NCBI RefSeq assembly: GCF_000495795.1
Contig: NZ_AWGD01000008.1
Location: forward strand, 283,793 to 347,792
Direction: 5' to 3'
Length of the DNA: 64,000 nucleotides
Source of the DNA: Asticcacaulis sp. AC460
Lineage (GTDB): Bacteria; Pseudomonadota; Alphaproteobacteria; Caulobacterales; Caulobacteraceae
Below are positions 62,314-64,000 of the stretch, piece by piece. Positions within the stretch are counted from its first letter, which is position 1; every line of letters starts with the position of its first letter. The translations under genes and the position numbers were made by a program. The notes beneath the pieces are model-generated. The model saw nothing but the letters and a program-made list of their open reading frames with translations. It did no database searches and was not told the origin of the DNA.

Positions 62314-62380
62314 GCCTCACGTCACCACGCCGCGTCCTTTGGGCGCTATATCGATATGCCGCCGGAATATCAAAAAGCGG

Positions 62381-62518
62381 TCAATCGTGTTGGTTATGGG
62401 CCGGGTTCTGGTTGTTTTCGGCCGGTCCGCTCATGCCGGACATGGTGTTGCAGGCGGCGAGGCTCAGGGCGGCGAAGGCGATAAGGGCGGTAACGCGCAG
62501 GCGGGAAGCGAGATGCAT
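62381..62518 (-). CDS. 45-residue lipoprotein
   Basis: ATG 62518 with GGAGGA seven bases before it. Product: MHLASRLRVTALIAFAALSL, then AACNTMSGMSGPAENNQNPA and HNQHD. It has a lipobox LAAC and an Asn/Gly/His tail. Size and the C-N-T-M-x-G start recall entericidin-like lipoproteins (which start CNT after the lipobox), but the tail differs. Confidence 0.6.
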   Translation of the reverse strand: MHLASRLRVTALIAFAALSLAACNTMSGMSGPAENNQNPAHNQHD

Positions 62519-62649
62519 GGTGACATCCTCCGGTTTCGGCCAGCCGGTATGGCCAAGCCTCCCAAGGGTTACGCATGGAGATGCGTTCGGGATGCCGGTT
62601 TGACGATGTCTTTGCAGAAGCAGGGAGGGTTCGACACCTCGCCCTGACC

Positions 62650-63897
62650 TTATTTGAACAGCTCCAGCGGTACGGCGTCCGCCATGGCCTTGTAGCCCGC
62701 TTCAGAGGGGTGCAGGTGGTCGCCGCTGTCATAGGCCGGAAGTAACCGGTCGGGCTGGGCCGGGTCGCGCATGGCGGCGTCGAAGTCGATCACCGCGTCG
62801 AAATTACCCGGCGTCCGAATCCAGGCATTGATCGCCTGGCGGTCGGCCTCGCTCACGGGCTCCGGGTGGTAATAGGTGTTGCCGGCATAGGGCATGACGG
62901 TGGCGCCGTAGACCTTGATGCCCTGGCTGCGCGCCTTGTGGATAAGTTGTGCATAACCGGCTGTGACATTGGCCACCAGGTCGGCATGGGCCTCCGGCGT
63001 CGCCGACGCGTCGCGGGTCAGCGTCCCCAGGTCGTTGACGCCTTCCAGAAGGATGACATAGCCGACATTGGGCGGCGACAGAACTTCGCGGTCGAAGCGC
63101 GCCAGGGCGTTGGGCCCCAGGCCATCCAGCAGCATGCGGTTGCCGCCGATGCCGCCATTGAGCACGGGCAGGGGGCGGCCGGTGGCGGCCAGGCGCTTCA
63201 TCAGCCCGTCGCCCCAACGGGTGTTGCGGTTGTCCTTGACGCCGTAGCCGTCGGTGATCGAGTCGCCGAAAGCGACGATCGCCCGGGTTTTCGGCTTGGC
63301 GGCGACTTCGAGACCCGAGATCAGGTACCAGCGCTGGAAAACCGTGGCGTCGGCCAGAGCGGCGTCGTCGACGCGGTTGCCCTTGACCAGGTAGGACGGT
63401 GTGCGGGCGCCGGGATGGCCGGTCTGAACCATGGGCGGGGTGGCGATATGTAAGCTGATCGCGGCATCGCTGAGGCCCGGCAGATCGACGGCGACCGGAT
63501 CGGACAGGTAGTCGGCGCCGGCGGGGATGGTGACCTTGTCGCGCCCGCCGAACAGGACCTTGGCCGTGGTGGCGGTGTCGATGGTGGACGTGTCGGGTGT
63601 GGCGATGCGGGCGATGCGGACCGAATCCACGGTCAGAGGTTCCTTGCCGTAGATGTTCGACAGCCGCACGCGGTAGGACTGGCCCGGATAGGTGACGCGC
63701 ACGACCTGGCGCAGGGTGGCATCGGTCAGTTGCTCGGGCGTCAGGGCGTTGTTGCCTTCGGCGATCATCTGGGACGAGCCCCAGGCAGCGACCCAATGCG
63801 GTTGTTTGTCCTTGGCCAGGACCGGCGGCGCCAGAACCAGGCAGGCCGCCAAAAGAACTGTGGGAAGCGCGAGGGCGGAGATACACAGATGACGCAT
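62650..63897 (-). CDS. Secreted SGNH/GDSL hydrolase
   Basis: 415 residues from ATG 63897, whose product starts with a signal peptide (ISALALPTVLLAACLVLAPP). An N-terminal beta domain (PHWVAAWGSSQM to about 190) precedes the SGNH core. Block I is VAFGDSITDGYG near 208 with the nucleophile Ser, block II is GGIGGN near 240, block III is LEGVNDLGT, and block V D-x-x-H is in YDSGDHLHPSEAGY. The architecture matches the COG2755-type esterases with a preceding beta domain, often acting on acetylated polysaccharides or lipids. TTATCGTT at 63915 upstream recurs before the GPH transporter at 37841. Confidence 0.9.
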   Translation of the reverse strand: MRHLCISALALPTVLLAACLVLAPPVLAKDKQPHWVAAWGSSQMIAEGNNALTPEQLTDATLRQVVRVTYPGQSYRVRLSNIYGKEPLTVDSVRIARIATPDTSTIDTATTAKVLFGGRDKVTIPAGADYLSDPVAVDLPGLSDAAISLHIATPPMVQTGHPGARTPSYLVKGNRVDDAALADATVFQRWYLISGLEVAAKPKTRAIVAFGDSITDGYGVKDNRNTRWGDGLMKRLAATGRPLPVLNGGIGGNRMLLDGLGPNALARFDREVLSPPNVGYVILLEGVNDLGTLTRDASATPEAHADLVANVTAGYAQLIHKARSQGIKVYGATVMPYAGNTYYHPEPVSEADRQAINAWIRTPGNFDAVIDFDAAMRDPAQPDRLLPAYDSGDHLHPSEAGYKAMADAVPLELFK

Positions 63898-64000
63898 GGC
63901 ATTTCCTGTGACGATTATCGTTGAAATTGGTCTGACCTTAAAACGCGTCGCCAGGCGTGACAAGGTCAGATGCACTAAAATGGAGAGGCGTTTCCTCTCC

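Noticed and set aside
1..64000. tRNA, rRNA, IS transposase, phage or toxin-antitoxin pair
   Set aside because: I looked for characteristic sequences and protein families and found none beyond the orphan HigA-like stub. Without a covariance search a tRNA or small RNA could still be missed.

Overview
The window looks like chromosome of a GC-rich alphaproteobacterium of the Caulobacterales, most probably Asticcacaulis or a close relative. Pointers are a GapR-type nucleoid protein (DUF2312), a COQ9-family protein, a split three-gene proton-translocating transhydrogenase (pntAA-pntAB-pntB), an alphaproteobacterial aa3-oxidase subunit IV, a TacA-like sigma-54 response regulator, and many secreted carbohydrate-active and RTX proteins. 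The genus is an inference from family content. I recognised no rRNA, tRNA, IS transposase, prophage or CRISPR array.

Layout. 1-1.5 kb: end of a metal (probably copper) associated locus plus coq9. 1.6-3.0 kb: rpsU with an unusual CTG start and a structured leader, a YciA-like thioesterase and a membrane protein. 3.2-6.0 kb: two tandem paralogous secreted proteins and small hypotheticals, including a HigA-N-terminus-like stub. 6.0-8.9 kb: pntB, pntAB, pntAA. 9.1-11 kb: DUF4287 protein, cytochrome oxidase subunit IV, a MarR-GNAT fusion with a perfect palindrome at its start. 11-18.5 kb: TPR protein pair, secreted amidohydrolase, PepF peptidase, TacA-like regulator.

18.6-37.8 kb is the most distinctive region. 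Four large RTX (GGxGxD) proteins form two tandem pairs, A1-B1 and A2-B2, flanking a complete potassium-uptake locus transcribed the other way (small ORF-kdpF-kdpA-kdpB-kdpC-kdpD-kdpE). All four share a C-terminal block ending in Met-Val-Trp, probably the secretion signal. The kdp operon is interrupted by non-coding palindromic elements between kdpB and kdpC and between kdpD and kdpE.

37.8-45.7 kb: sugar utilisation, with two GPH/MFS symporters, a lactonase-type beta-propeller, a GH94 phosphorylase and a GH99-like hydrolase. With the GH9 cellulase, beta-sandwich protein and GDSL esterase at 58.6-63.9 kb, this suggests growth on cellulose-type polysaccharide, possibly through cellobionate. 46-51 kb: gapR, HAD phosphatase, rpmJ, MltB transglycosylase, motA, a frameshifted gene remnant and two Ala/Glu-rich lipoproteins, the second coupled to mnmC. 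52.9-55.1 kb: five tandem paralogous small secreted proteins (DUF6491-like). 55.2-64 kb: lepA, S41 peptidase, GH9, fasciclin lipoprotein, a 45-residue lipoprotein and a GDSL hydrolase.

Several families of intergenic inverted repeats (CCTCCCC/GGGGAGG type and CCGTGTGGTCCGTG type) recur between genes.
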